A stretch of DNA of 64,000 bases from Providencia sp. R33 (GTDB lineage Bacteria; Pseudomonadota; Gammaproteobacteria; Enterobacterales; Enterobacteriaceae): positions 1,798,001-1,862,000 of the forward strand of contig NZ_CP072453.1 in the NCBI RefSeq assembly GCF_019343475.1. Direction: 5' to 3'. Shown piece after piece: positions 1 to 7,396 of this stretch (positions are counted from its first letter, which is position 1; each line of letters begins with the position of its first letter). A program made the position numbers and the translations under genes. The notes beneath the pieces were generated by a model. That model searched no databases. It worked only from the letters and a program-made list of their open reading frames with translations, and had not been told where the DNA came from.

Positions 1-33
1 GAGGTCGGTTCCCAGTATTATCACTTATTTTTC

Positions 34-62
34 TAGGGGCAAGCCCATGCCCCCTATTTTTA
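34..62 (+). terminator. Possible rho-independent terminator at the window edge
   Basis: A GC-rich inverted repeat (GGGGC at 36-40 pairing with GCCCC at 49-53) is followed by a T-rich stretch on the plus strand. It would end transcription of a plus-strand gene lying left of the window and sits against the 3' end of the minus-strand gene at 60-593. The stem is short, so the call is tentative. Confidence 0.35.
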
Positions 63-593
63 TCGTTCACTACTATCTAACCAATAAATTGCCGAGGGGA
101 TTAATTGAGTGCGCCGTGCATGTGCCTTTACCATAAATTGGTCACGGGCTACCGCCTGTTGGTCGCAGCTATCAAAGTAATGCACCTCAGTATTCGTCAT
201 GTGGGTAATGACTGACCAATGATGCGGGTCACACAAAATAATCGACCGTTGACTTGCCGGTGCATCAAGAAACTGCTGACAGATCTGCAATATTCGGTGA
301 CTGCTAAGGCCTCGCTGATAACGAAAGGGCATACTGATATTCAACGATTTTGTTTTTGTGTTATAGCGTTTCACGGTACTCAGCAAGTAATCCATCTCGA
401 TTTCACAAATACCGTCAGTGATACAGTCAAGTACAGACCAATGTTGGTGATATTGTTCAAGTAGGTAGCGAAAGAGTCTGCGGCGGCGTATGCCTTTGCC
501 ATACAGCCAGTTAAGGGCATTCACAATGCTGTAGATACCACATAAGCCATCGAGCTGGCCTTGCTTGGCAGGAAGGAGGTCAGGTTGTGTCAT
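60..593 (-). CDS. Papain-like cysteine-protease-fold protein, function unknown
   Basis: A 177-residue soluble protein with no signal peptide or membrane segment. The N-terminus carries a papain-like nucleophile motif: Gln13 as a possible oxyanion-hole residue and Cys18 in DGLCGIYS at the start of a helix. A late HHW motif (His124/His125) and Asp141 in YFDSCD would complete a Cys-His-Asp triad. The order and spacing fit C39-like or papain-like peptidases and deamidases, but I cannot name a family. It lies last in a minus-strand run with DUF2787, lipoprotein, membrane and regulator genes, separated from the DUF2787 gene by about 120 bases that contain an inverted repeat. It could be a protease, a deamidase or an effector-like enzyme. 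The gene call is fairly safe and the function is not. Confidence 0.7.
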   Translation of the reverse strand: MTQPDLLPAKQGQLDGLCGIYSIVNALNWLYGKGIRRRRLFRYLLEQYHQHWSVLDCITDGICEIEMDYLLSTVKRYNTKTKSLNISMPFRYQRGLSSHRILQICQQFLDAPASQRSIILCDPHHWSVITHMTNTEVHYFDSCDQQAVARDQFMVKAHARRTQLIPSAIYWLDSSER

Positions 594-631
594 ATCTCAT
601 CGTCACTTTAATGTTGTTACTTGTGATGATA

Positions 632-674
632 AATAAACACACCAGCGCTGGTGGAAGAAATTTCGGTGTTTATT
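632..674. repeat. Nested inverted repeats between two minus-strand genes
   Basis: A perfect 14-base palindrome (CACCAGCGCTGGTG, 640-653) lies next to a 9-base inverted repeat, AATAAACAC (632-640) with GTGTTTATT (666-674). It sits between the DUF2787 gene and the papain-like gene, where either an operator upstream of the latter or an intercistronic hairpin would be expected. No T-run follows, so it is not a standard terminator. Confidence 0.4.
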
Positions 675-715
675 CGTGTGTTAATGCATCAAACGTATCG
701 TTCAGTTCAAAGGCT

Positions 716-1138
716 TCAGTCTTGTTGCCATTCGGTGCTCACCTTGTAACAACCCATGTGATAATACTCAATAAAGTTTCGCTGCCATAAAGTGAAAAAT
801 TCAGCCCCGGCTTGCTCATCAACATCGCCCAACGCAAAATGGTAGAGATACCCTTGCGGCCAACACACATCAAACTCTTTTTCGAGTTCAGGGTAAATAG
901 CCCCCATGTAGGCAAAATCGGTGATGTAATCGTAATGCCAAATATTATCGAGTTGAACGAGCCTGATTTCAACTGGGTGGAACCCACCACTTTCCGGTGA
1001 ATAACCGGGATCTCGAAAGTTGAGAACAATGGCATTGAAGACGGGTTTAGGTGGAGGCGATTGCTGAATTTCCTGTAATAACAGTGTCACTAATGCTGGA
1101 TTAATGGGCAAGCGAAGCCCTGACTGAATAATTGTCAT
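716..1138 (-). CDS. DUF2787 family protein
   Basis: The 140-residue product contains the FRDPxYSPESGGFHPVEIRL block that I recognise as DUF2787, a family of small proteins of unknown function found mostly on mobile elements and islands of gammaproteobacteria. I place the start at the ATG at 1138, because AAGGA lies seven bases upstream; the longer reading frame to 1240 lacks a comparable ribosome-binding site and would add 34 non-family residues. No signal peptide or membrane segment is visible. It is in the minus-strand run from the Ner-like gene leftward but is separated from the lipoprotein gene by about 270 bases, so it may have its own promoter there. The family call is firm and the role unknown. 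Confidence 0.8.
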   Translation of the reverse strand: MTIIQSGLRLPINPALVTLLLQEIQQSPPPKPVFNAIVLNFRDPGYSPESGGFHPVEIRLVQLDNIWHYDYITDFAYMGAIYPELEKEFDVCWPQGYLYHFALGDVDEQAGAEFFTLWQRNFIEYYHMGCYKVSTEWQQD

Positions 1139-1361
1139 GATAATTCCTTGATAAATAAGTGAATATGGAGAGTGAATGGTGATCATCGAGCCAAATGTCG
1201 CTAAAAATGGGGTTAGCTCGCCACTGTAACCATTATACACTTAAAACAGAACAAAATCAACAACAATGCATTATTAATCAATGCCTTACATTAAATCAGT
1301 AATGGAATTCGATAACAGGAGAATGTACATGCAATAACGTGGAAAGATGCAACGAGGAAAG

Positions 1362-1385
1362 AGATAGGAGAGTGCTCCCCTATCC
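1362..1385 (-). terminator. Weak hairpin downstream of the lipoprotein gene
   Basis: The segment around GATAGGAG and CTCCCCTATC forms an imperfect hairpin immediately 3' of the lipoprotein gene on the minus strand, followed by a T/C-rich run. It is a candidate terminator; the stem contains mismatches. Confidence 0.3.
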
Positions 1386-1408
1386 CTTTTGAAGCTTATT
1401 TAGGTGAA

Positions 1409-1753
1409 TTAAAGCCCGTAGACCTGAACATAAAATTGCTGCTCGTTATCAACCATCTGAACAGTATAGACAATGGGTTTTGAATAAATTCGATCAAAAC
1501 GTGTAAATGTTAGGTCTGCCGCACAGGAGTAACTGTCCTGTTCTTGATCATGAGATTGAGTCCGTATTGCATTCAAACGGATCTGCAATGAATCCAAGCT
1601 ATCCTGTGGTACTCTCGCTAACTCCCTCAATGCAACTTGCTGAACAAGTGCTCGCGTTTCTTCGCTGCTGCAATTCGGTGTTTTCGTGTCACATCCCACC
1701 AGCAAACCAAACAGCATACACAACGTTATCGGTAAAACTCTTCGTTTTAGCAT
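1409..1753 (-). CDS. Small predicted lipoprotein, function unknown
   Basis: The 114-residue product starts with a type II signal peptide (MLKRR, then a hydrophobic stretch) and a lipobox LVGC with the lipidation cysteine at residue 21. The next residue is Asp, which in enterobacteria favours retention in the inner membrane (the +2 rule); that is inference. The mature part has two further cysteines, near residues 28 and 78, that could form a disulfide. It matches no family I recognise. The gene is 11 bases downstream of the membrane protein gene at 1765-2118 and is probably cotranscribed with it. A structural or protective envelope role is possible. Confidence 0.65.
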   Translation of the reverse strand: MLKRRVLPITLCMLFGLLVGCDTKTPNCSSEETRALVQQVALRELARVPQDSLDSLQIRLNAIRTQSHDQEQDSYSCAADLTFTRFDRIYSKPIVYTVQMVDNEQQFYVQVYGL

Positions 1754-1764
1754 CTTGTGGTTAC

Positions 1765-2118
1765 CTATAGGAAAAATGCTATCAAAGCAAGTGCAGATAA
1801 GATGACATCACACGCAATCACAATCAACGCTATTACCTTCCAAACCTGCCTACCTTGTGTTTTGCTGGCACAAAATAAACAAAATGCACTCCATACTAAG
1901 GTGGCTATATCAATACGTAATATTGTGCCCGTACTGCTACTCATCGCTTCCCAAATATTCAGCAAAAAAATAGGCAGAAACCAAAACAGCCAAAAGGTTT
2001 TGGCTAATCCATAATACCCCGTCATCAAGCGATGCTTAACCATTCTCTTGTAATCGTTAATTTGCTCTTCTTGTGTGAGCGGCTTAGTTTGATTGATTTT
2101 TTCTTCTTCTGAAGACAT
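1765..2118 (-). CDS. Small integral membrane protein, unknown
   Basis: A 117-residue protein with a charged, Glu/Lys-rich N-terminus of about 40 residues followed by three hydrophobic segments (about residues 40-57, 70-85 and 94-117). The start is supported by AAGGT about eight bases before the ATG. It lies between a possible nuclease-like gene (24 bases upstream) and a lipoprotein gene (11 bases downstream), consistent with one transcript. No family recognised; with the lipoprotein it may form an envelope pair. Confidence 0.6.
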   Translation of the reverse strand: MSSEEEKINQTKPLTQEEQINDYKRMVKHRLMTGYYGLAKTFWLFWFLPIFLLNIWEAMSSSTGTILRIDIATLVWSAFCLFCASKTQGRQVWKVIALIVIACDVILSALALIAFFL

Positions 2119-2142
2119 GGTGATTACCTTACTATTTATCCA

Positions 2143-2670
2143 TTATGAAATACGAATGTTTTTAACAATTTTTTCAATTGTTCTTGGCCTCTTTGGTGAG
2201 AGATAAAAATAAGCAACATTAAATGCAGATTTCTTATGATTTCCTCTCCCCAATGAAGGCCATGCCCTAAATGCGTCTATTTGTGCTTCGTTATAAGGTG
2301 TTGCTGAAAAATCAAATAACACTAACAGCGCTTTACCTTGAAACTTCATGAGCTTCTTTATTTCCGTTGTATTCACTGTTGCCGAGACATTCGAGCGAGC
2401 GGCGGTTGGCTTACGGACAGCAAATTCGACGGCAACATCATCAATAACGAAGTCAATGTACCCCTGACCGGACAACGTCCCGGGTAATGCACTTTGCACT
2501 TCAGGAGAAACATCATCAGCAAAGCACCCTAATAAATAACAACGAACTAACGGCAATAATTCGCGTTCACTATATGTATTTAGAGGAAGCGTTTTGGTAA
2601 ATTCTTGCCGATAAAGCGAATGAAAAAAATATTCAAATGTATCAATGACATCTTTAATTGTCGTTGCCAT
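2143..2670 (-). CDS. Hypothetical protein with a possible PD-(D/E)XK-like core
   Basis: A 175-residue cytoplasmic protein of unknown family. The centre reads GYIDFVIDD then VEFAVRKP, an Asp (73) in one strand and a Glu (82) in the next followed by basic residues, and later a hydrophobic strand, KALLVLFDFS. This pattern resembles the restriction-endonuclease-like fold, but the exact ExK triad is not present, so nuclease activity is only a suggestion. The ATG at 2670 has a strong GGGGTGGAAA leader and overlaps the 3' end of the Ner-like gene by 17 bases, showing translational coupling to that regulator. It could instead be a non-catalytic DNA-associated partner of the regulator. Confidence 0.65.
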   Translation of the reverse strand: MATTIKDVIDTFEYFFHSLYRQEFTKTLPLNTYSERELLPLVRCYLLGCFADDVSPEVQSALPGTLSGQGYIDFVIDDVAVEFAVRKPTAARSNVSATVNTTEIKKLMKFQGKALLVLFDFSATPYNEAQIDAFRAWPSLGRGNHKKSAFNVAYFYLSPKRPRTIEKIVKNIRIS

Positions 2671-2944
2671 TTTCCACCCCTAATAACCTGATTCTTTTCG
2701 GTTGGTAACGGCTCGGCCAGATTTTTTCCGGTGTCGTGCCAATCACATCCGCAATAATTTGCTCAGCTCTTGGGTACGCTCGCTCTAGCGCATTATTTAG
2801 CGTCCGAGAAGAAAGGCCATGCTCACGAGATAATTGTGCTAATGTGACACCTTTCTTATGCAAAGCCGCCACGATATCCGCACGGTGCCAATCAGTGACA
2901 CTTCCTTTTCGGCGTTTTTTTTGAGATGCTACAAGGTTAGACAA
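2654..2944 (-). CDS. Ner-like (SfsB/Nlp family) DNA-binding regulator
   Basis: The domain from TDWHRADIVAAL through the helix-turn-helix (GVTLAQLSREHGLSSRTL) to the closing KIWPSRY is the typical Ner/Nlp/SfsB pattern, small DNA-binding proteins known from phage Mu (early-gene repressor) and its chromosomal relatives. An ATG-started frame runs from 2995, but a TTG at 2944 is preceded by GGAG nine bases upstream and gives a more usual Ner length of 96 residues, so I prefer it. It is divergent from the Mu-type HTH gene at 3089 and translationally coupled to the next gene at 2670. The layout resembles the c/ner immunity switch of Mu-like phages, although no transposase or phage structural gene is nearby. 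Confidence 0.7.
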   Translation of the reverse strand: MSNLVASQKKRRKGSVTDWHRADIVAALHKKGVTLAQLSREHGLSSRTLNNALERAYPRAEQIIADVIGTTPEKIWPSRYQPKRIRLLGVENGNDN

Positions 2945-3088
2945 AGTAATAACTCCATTGGTTAACACATGACAGTGATACTTATAACTCAACACAAAGG
3001 AACTATCAAGAACTTCCTTTTGTGGTGTTGTAAGTATTTATTAACCATTCTGTTATTTACTTTATTGTTCAATAGGATGGATAACAGC

Positions 3089-3487
3089 ATGTCAAAAGAC
3101 GTTTCAATAAACCCGCAAGCCCCCTTTTCAGAACTAAATGGCGGGTACGATGAAGAATGGCTCACGCCGGAGCAATTTGCGAAGCTAGGTGATAACTTTC
3201 CCACCACGGCGCGAGGTGCACGCATGCGACTGCAACGCTTGACCCAAAGTTATCCCGAACTGAGTAAGAAGAACCCTCAGCGGAAGGGCTTTCTCTATCA
3301 CATCAGTTTAAAAGATAAGCCACTTCCTGAAGCGCCAACGCAAGAGAAACCTCAACAAACGGAACACGGAGAACACTATAATCTGTGGAAGCAGCTTTAT
3401 CTCAGCGTTCCCGAAGAAAAGCAACAAGATATGCTTAATTGGGTTCTCAAAGAAGTCAGTGAGTACATGAGCAACAAAGGGAAGTGA
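3089..3487 (+). CDS. Mu-type HTH DNA-binding protein (c-repressor-like)
   Basis: About 132 residues. The N-terminal half (EEWLTPEQFAKL, FPTTARGARMRLQRL, then GFLYHISL) matches the Mu-type winged HTH found at the N-terminus of the Mu repressor c and of MuA transposase. The C-terminal 50 residues are Pro/Gln/Glu-rich and then helical. No catalytic DDE domain follows, so it is repressor-like rather than a transposase. The frame is open from 2969, but that extension would encode a hydrophobic leader foreign to this family; starts at 3077 or 3089 fit better, and AATAGGA upstream suits 3089. It is divergent from the Ner-like gene. Together they may form a two-regulator switch governing both flanking gene groups. 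Confidence 0.65.
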   Translation: MSKDVSINPQAPFSELNGGYDEEWLTPEQFAKLGDNFPTTARGARMRLQRLTQSYPELSKKNPQRKGFLYHISLKDKPLPEAPTQEKPQQTEHGEHYNLWKQLYLSVPEEKQQDMLNWVLKEVSEYMSNKGK

Positions 3488-3502
3488 TTTTAATTTCCTG
3501 AT

Positions 3503-3560
3503 ACGAGATATATACTGTCAGGGTTAATTGAATGGCTAAACGAGATATATTCATTAACCC
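3503..3560. repeat. Direct repeat plus inverted repeat upstream of the pentapeptide gene
   Basis: An 11-base direct repeat, ACGAGATATAT, occurs at 3503-3513 and 3540-3550. Overlapping it is an inverted repeat: GGGTTAATTGAAT (3521-3533) pairs with ATTCATTAACCC (3549-3560) with one bulged base. It lies just after the Mu-type HTH gene and 30 bases before the next start codon, so it could be an operator for one of the neighbouring regulators or a transcription-attenuating hairpin. Confidence 0.4.
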
Positions 3561-3589
3561 CACTCTTAATTTTTATGGAGGACAAGACA

Positions 3590-4426
3590 GTGCCAAATGC
3601 CCCTCTGGCTATCAGCAGCCAATTCGATGATAGTGATTTAATGTGCTACTTTCAGGCACTTTACCTTCAACTTAAGCCCCCGCTATCCCAGACTTCACGG
3701 GAAATACTCTATCAACTCTATTCAACATTACTGGAGGTGCAAAAGCTTGATGAGGTCAAAGCACATCAGGAACATGAAATAAAACGTCCTCAACAGCCCC
3801 TTACGCTTCAAGGCAACGATTTTATTTTCCCGTACAGTGACCCAATGAAAGAAAACCTACCGGCAATTGGTGACTTCCTGCATAAACCCAAAAACTTTAG
3901 TCAATGTGACTTGTCTCATTCGGTACTGACACAACACACTTTACGTCATGCCGATTTATGGCAAGCGACCCTGTTCCGTACTGACCTATCTTATAGTGAC
4001 CTATTTCATGCCAACCTATGGAAAGCAAAGGCTTCGCAAGCTAATTTCAGCCACGCCGCCTTAAATTATGCAAACATGAGTATTGCAGATTTTGTGGAAG
4101 CTAACTTGTCACATACCCAACTGCAACACGCCTGTTTATCAGGCGCGAACCTAAAACATGCCACATTGCAATATGCTGATTTACGCTATGCAGACTTAAC
4201 TCACTGCAACCTCACGAAGGCCGATCTAACAGGGGCTAATTTACAGGGTGCAATTTTGTTTGCTGCTGACCTTTCTCACGCTAATTTCACAGAAGCTAAT
4301 TTAATGGGAACCAACCTCAGCAACGCGAATTTATCGCAGGCAAACTTACACAATGCGGTATTAACCAATGCTAATTTAGCGAATGCAACCCTTTGCAGGA
4401 GCAACCTGACGACAGCAATATTTTGA
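3590..4426 (+). CDS. Pentapeptide-repeat protein
   Basis: About 278 residues. After a roughly 100-residue helical N-terminal region, the rest is tandem A(D/N)LxX pentapeptides (ADLWQATLF, ANLSHTQLQ, ADLTGANLQ and so on) running to the C-terminus, which fold as a right-handed quadrilateral beta-helix. Members include Qnr/MfpA gyrase-protecting DNA mimics and many unassigned proteins. The frame opens with ATG at 3575, but GGAGG at 3577-3581 lies exactly eight bases before an in-frame GTG at 3590, so I take GTG as the start. It is on the plus strand behind the Mu-type regulator. The N-terminal helical extension differs from Qnr proteins, so gyrase protection should not be assumed. No signal peptide. 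Confidence 0.85.
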   Translation: MPNAPLAISSQFDDSDLMCYFQALYLQLKPPLSQTSREILYQLYSTLLEVQKLDEVKAHQEHEIKRPQQPLTLQGNDFIFPYSDPMKENLPAIGDFLHKPKNFSQCDLSHSVLTQHTLRHADLWQATLFRTDLSYSDLFHANLWKAKASQANFSHAALNYANMSIADFVEANLSHTQLQHACLSGANLKHATLQYADLRYADLTHCNLTKADLTGANLQGAILFAADLSHANFTEANLMGTNLSNANLSQANLHNAVLTNANLANATLCRSNLTTAIF

Positions 4427-4513
4427 TCCTGAATTAAGATCAACGTTTTAATTCCATTTAATTGATAATCTATCAAGCAGATAACAAAACCATTTGAATA
4501 AAAAGGACATTTG

Positions 4514-4924
4514 ATGAAATTATTCCCATTATTGATCACCGTTTCTGTCATATCGCTCTCATCAGCCTATGCTGCTAATGCCCCCTTTCAAGTTGCGAGC
4601 GAATATCATAGTAAGCATGGCGTGTTAGAAATTACACCAAGCCAAAATGATGCGGCAAAATTCAACTTTAATATTAACGCCAGTATTGAGATGTATGCCT
4701 GTGAAGCAGAAGGCACGGCTTATATTACGGAAAGGAATAGTGCTTTAAATACATGGAATGCAACTGCTTTAGTTAATACGGATAGTAATTTTGGTGAGCA
4801 ATATTGTAAGATGGAATTTGCAAAGGATAAGGTTGGCAAAATAACAGTTAAAACAAATTTTGGCTGCTCAGGCCAATGTGGTATGGGTGCGGAAGGTGCT
4901 ATGGATGGGGTGTATAAACAATAA
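4514..4924 (+). CDS. Small secreted cysteine-containing protein
   Basis: About 136 residues with a clear Sec signal peptide (MKLF, hydrophobic core, SSAYA cleavage region). The mature domain has four cysteines, in YACEAEG, QYCKME and GCSGQCG, likely forming two disulfides in the periplasm. The pattern is reminiscent of small periplasmic inhibitor folds such as lysozyme inhibitors, but I cannot assign it. The ATG at 4514 has AAAAGGA seven bases upstream. It follows the pentapeptide-repeat gene by about 90 bases, with a weak hairpin (TTGATC/GATCAA) between, and precedes decayed DNA. Confidence 0.65.
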   Translation: MKLFPLLITVSVISLSSAYAANAPFQVASEYHSKHGVLEITPSQNDAAKFNFNINASIEMYACEAEGTAYITERNSALNTWNATALVNTDSNFGEQYCKMEFAKDKVGKITVKTNFGCSGQCGMGAEGAMDGVYKQ

Positions 4925-5025
4925 TATTCGCTTCTATTTTATGGTGGCATATTATTTGTCTAGGTATATTAGGTAGAAAAAATTTGAATTAAGGGCGGTA
5001 CACCCAATTTGTATCCCCTTTCTAA

Positions 5026-5310
5026 TTCCTGATTGATACCCACAGCGATGACATTTATCAGGACAAACTCCGCAACAACGCCAGTTCTTACCGTTTTCTT
5101 GCCACACTTCTCCCTGAAACCCCATTGGATGTGCTACGACAACATGGACTAATTAGTTATCAGCCTTGTTGGAAGCTGCCCGTATATCACAAGAAGAATG
5201 GCAAGGTTTATGGGTGCCGAATGAGGCTGGATGGGAAAGCCTATACGAGGAAAATATTCATCAGCCAAGAGGGATTGGCAAGTAGCTTGATTTACCCCAT
5301 AAAAGCATGA
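5026..5310 (+). pseudogene. Fragment of an unrecognised gene
   Basis: A continuous frame without a good start runs from about 5026 to the stop at 5310. It encodes protein-like sequence (DDIYQDKLRNNASSYRF, LLPETPLDVLRQHG, KLPVYHKKNGK, AYTRKIFISQEG) that looks like the C-terminal piece of a longer protein. An in-frame TAA immediately upstream and the absence of a ribosome-binding site suggest truncation. A short frame (MKPLIHGLQEDGG, from 5307) follows and may be another fragment. I do not recognise the parent family. The surrounding 4.93-5.58 kb contains no intact gene. Confidence 0.4.
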
Positions 5311-5402
5311 AACCGTTGATCCATGGGCTACAAGAGGATGGTGGCGATTATTTGCGGTACTTGATTTATTGTAAAAGCCAGCTTTAGCCTCACGTTATTC
5401 AG

Positions 5403-5435
5403 AATTGTGCTAGCGGTTAAGCTGTTAGCACAATT
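5403..5435. repeat. Perfect 10-base inverted repeat in decayed DNA
   Basis: AATTGTGCTA (5403-5412) and TAGCACAATT (5426-5435) form a perfect 10-base stem with a 13-base loop. It lies between two pseudogenes with no associated T-run and could be an element end, a recombination site or a leftover operator. Confidence 0.4.
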
Positions 5436-5581
5436 AAATCTGACAGTCTGGTTTGAGCGAGAAGCAGACATTGCTAACAGCGTTTTATGTGAACCAGCGG
5501 GGCACAGGTCACGCAATGTTTAAAAATCCACCAGCTCTGGCATAATGAAATTGCAATGTAATTCATGCAAGGATGACATAC

Positions 5582-6937
5582 ATGTTGAATCTTATCGTGG
5601 TTGGTAATCCCGATTATCACAGTTTTTTCTCTGACAATAACGGTTAAGCGTCTTTTCCGGTTTCCCGGCTTTTTGAATCCACCCCTGACTCACTCAGAAA
5701 TAAACTGCCCCCCTGACCAGCAAAACCTATCAGCTTTTTCAGGAACTGCTGGTTTTTTTATGACGAGCCGGAGTTTGAAGTTGATGAGGAAGACAATACA
5801 GGCGGTTATTACAGCAATATCCGCATTGGAAGAATAAGTAACATCAGAGCAACAACTATAAACCGGGAAAAAGTTCTGGCTTTTAACTATGAGTTAACCG
5901 GTATCATCGGCAAAGAGTTCTTAACCAGTGAAAAAGAATACATCAGAAAGCTGGAGCTGGGCAGCTTCGGGCTGAGCAGAAATTTCTGAGCAGTCAAGGA
6001 TATAGACGTTAAAGAGTTTTTCGGTATATTAGGTCTCAGTGTGTTAGCCCCTGAAGCTTCCGCTTCGGTTAAAACTGAAGCACCTGACAATAATGAAGAC
6101 CTTGAGGTAATTTCGGATATCAATCAATATCTGGAAATCATATTGAATCATCCTCAGGATAATAATGAAGAGGTGTTTTACCGGGGTCACTCCGACATCA
6201 GCTATCAGTTAGAATCTTCGCTGTTCCGTAAAAATACGCAGGGTAACTATCGCTACCGACATCACGAATCGGATATGATTACCGAGCTGCTGACGGTTCA
6301 ACCCGCTGAGTTTAGAGATGACCGCTATATGCTGGATAAGCTTGTACGCATGCAACATTATGGCTTACCCACGCGCCTGCTTGACGTCTCAACTAACCCG
6401 CTTATCGCACTCTATTTCGCGTGTTCCAAAATCAAATGAGATGAAGATGGAAATGAAACTGATGGCAACGTCATTATATTAACGGCACCCAAAAGTGAAA
6501 TTAAGTTTTTCGACTCCGATACCGTAAGTTGTATAGCCAATCTTTCCCGGCTTCCATCACGTATCAAAAGCAACCTGAATACCAGCTTGGCGACTCAGGA
6601 ATTTAATGCCACCGAAGAGTGCGGGCATTTGCTTCATCTGATCCGTGATGAGAAGTCCTATTTCAAAAACATTATCGATCCGGCACATCTGAGTAAAATC
6701 GTTCTGGTTAAAGGGAGGCTCAGCAACGCCCGCATTTCCTCTCAGTCTGGAGCGTTCCTCTTATTTGGCGAAAACGTGAACCTGCCAGAAACGGGGCTAA
6801 GTACGCTGAACGTCAGAAAACTGGTGATTAGAAACAAGGAACGCCTGATGCAGCAGCTCAGCTGCTTCGGCATCAACGAAAGTACGGTTTATCCGGGTAG
6901 AGCTACGATGTTAGTATATAGCTCACTGTCGCATTAG
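5582..6937 (+). pseudogene. FRG-domain protein gene with four in-frame stop codons
   Basis: One reading frame from the ATG at 5582 (AAGGA eight bases upstream) to the TAG ending at 6937 encodes a coherent protein of about 450 residues interrupted by TAA at 5645 and TGA at 5714, 5987 and 6437, with no frameshift. The second half is a clear FRG domain: VFYRGHSDISYQLESSLFR, then LVRMQHYGLPTRLLDVS and NPLIALYFAC. FRG proteins occur in anti-phage and conflict-related loci and have no settled biochemical activity that I can state. The flanking residues suggest lost Gln and Arg codons (CAA to TAA, CGA to TGA). The N-terminal 140 residues match no family I know. Unless the stops are read through, the gene is dead. 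Confidence 0.75.
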
Positions 6938-7120
6938 AAATATAGGAACAAACCTGCTGATCTTGAGTTTATGAAAAGTTCAACTGTTCACCAAACTTGA
7001 GACAAGGGGCTAATTTTATGGATACCGTGAATTGAACATGAAGAAGAAAGCAGAAATCAATCTCCATTCATTGATACAGGCGCGGTTTGACGCCGCGTTC
7101 AACAACTGGAGAAAGATAAA

Positions 7121-7333
7121 ATGGTTAGAAATAGAGACAGGCGACGTCACCATATAGTTCGATTGAAAATTAAGAGAAAATCCTACCGGACTGCACTTAT
7201 TAAAACGCCCTGCGTTGTTGGGAAAATATATAATACCCCATGCAATTGTTCATGTTATCTCTGTGGAAACAAACGAAGAAATCATGGAGAGAACAGTCAA
7301 GAACGCAGAGCTAAATTACGTTGCACCGATTAA
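7121..7333 (+). CDS. Small basic protein with a CxCxCxxC cluster
   Basis: A 70-residue, very Arg/Lys-rich product with CNCSCYLCGN near the middle and RRNHGENSQERR after it. It resembles widespread small bacterial proteins with a CSCxxCGNxR motif, possibly a zinc-knuckle RNA- or DNA-binding protein, of unknown role. GGAGAAAG precedes the ATG. A 39-codon frame (7038-7157, MKKKAEINLH) overlaps its start in another frame and could be a leader peptide or chance. It lies between the FRG pseudogene and the Detocs-like operon, converging on the latter. Confidence 0.55.
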   Translation: MVRNRDRRRHHIVRLKIKRKSYRTALIKTPCVVGKIYNTPCNCSCYLCGNKRRNHGENSQERRAKLRCTD

Positions 7334-7396
7334 GTTCAATATTGTCAACATTAATCAACTTAAGGCTCCACTTAAAGAGACTTAAGACATTGCCCA

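Noticed and set aside
2654..3487. A complete Mu-like prophage
   Set aside because: Only the regulator pair is present; no MuA-type DDE domain, MuB ATPase, lysis, head or tail genes were found.
5582..6937. Genetic recoding or selenocysteine at the in-frame TGA codons of the FRG gene
   Set aside because: One of the four stops is TAA, no SECIS-like hairpin was evident after the TGAs, and other genes in the window use TGA as a normal stop. Decay is simpler.
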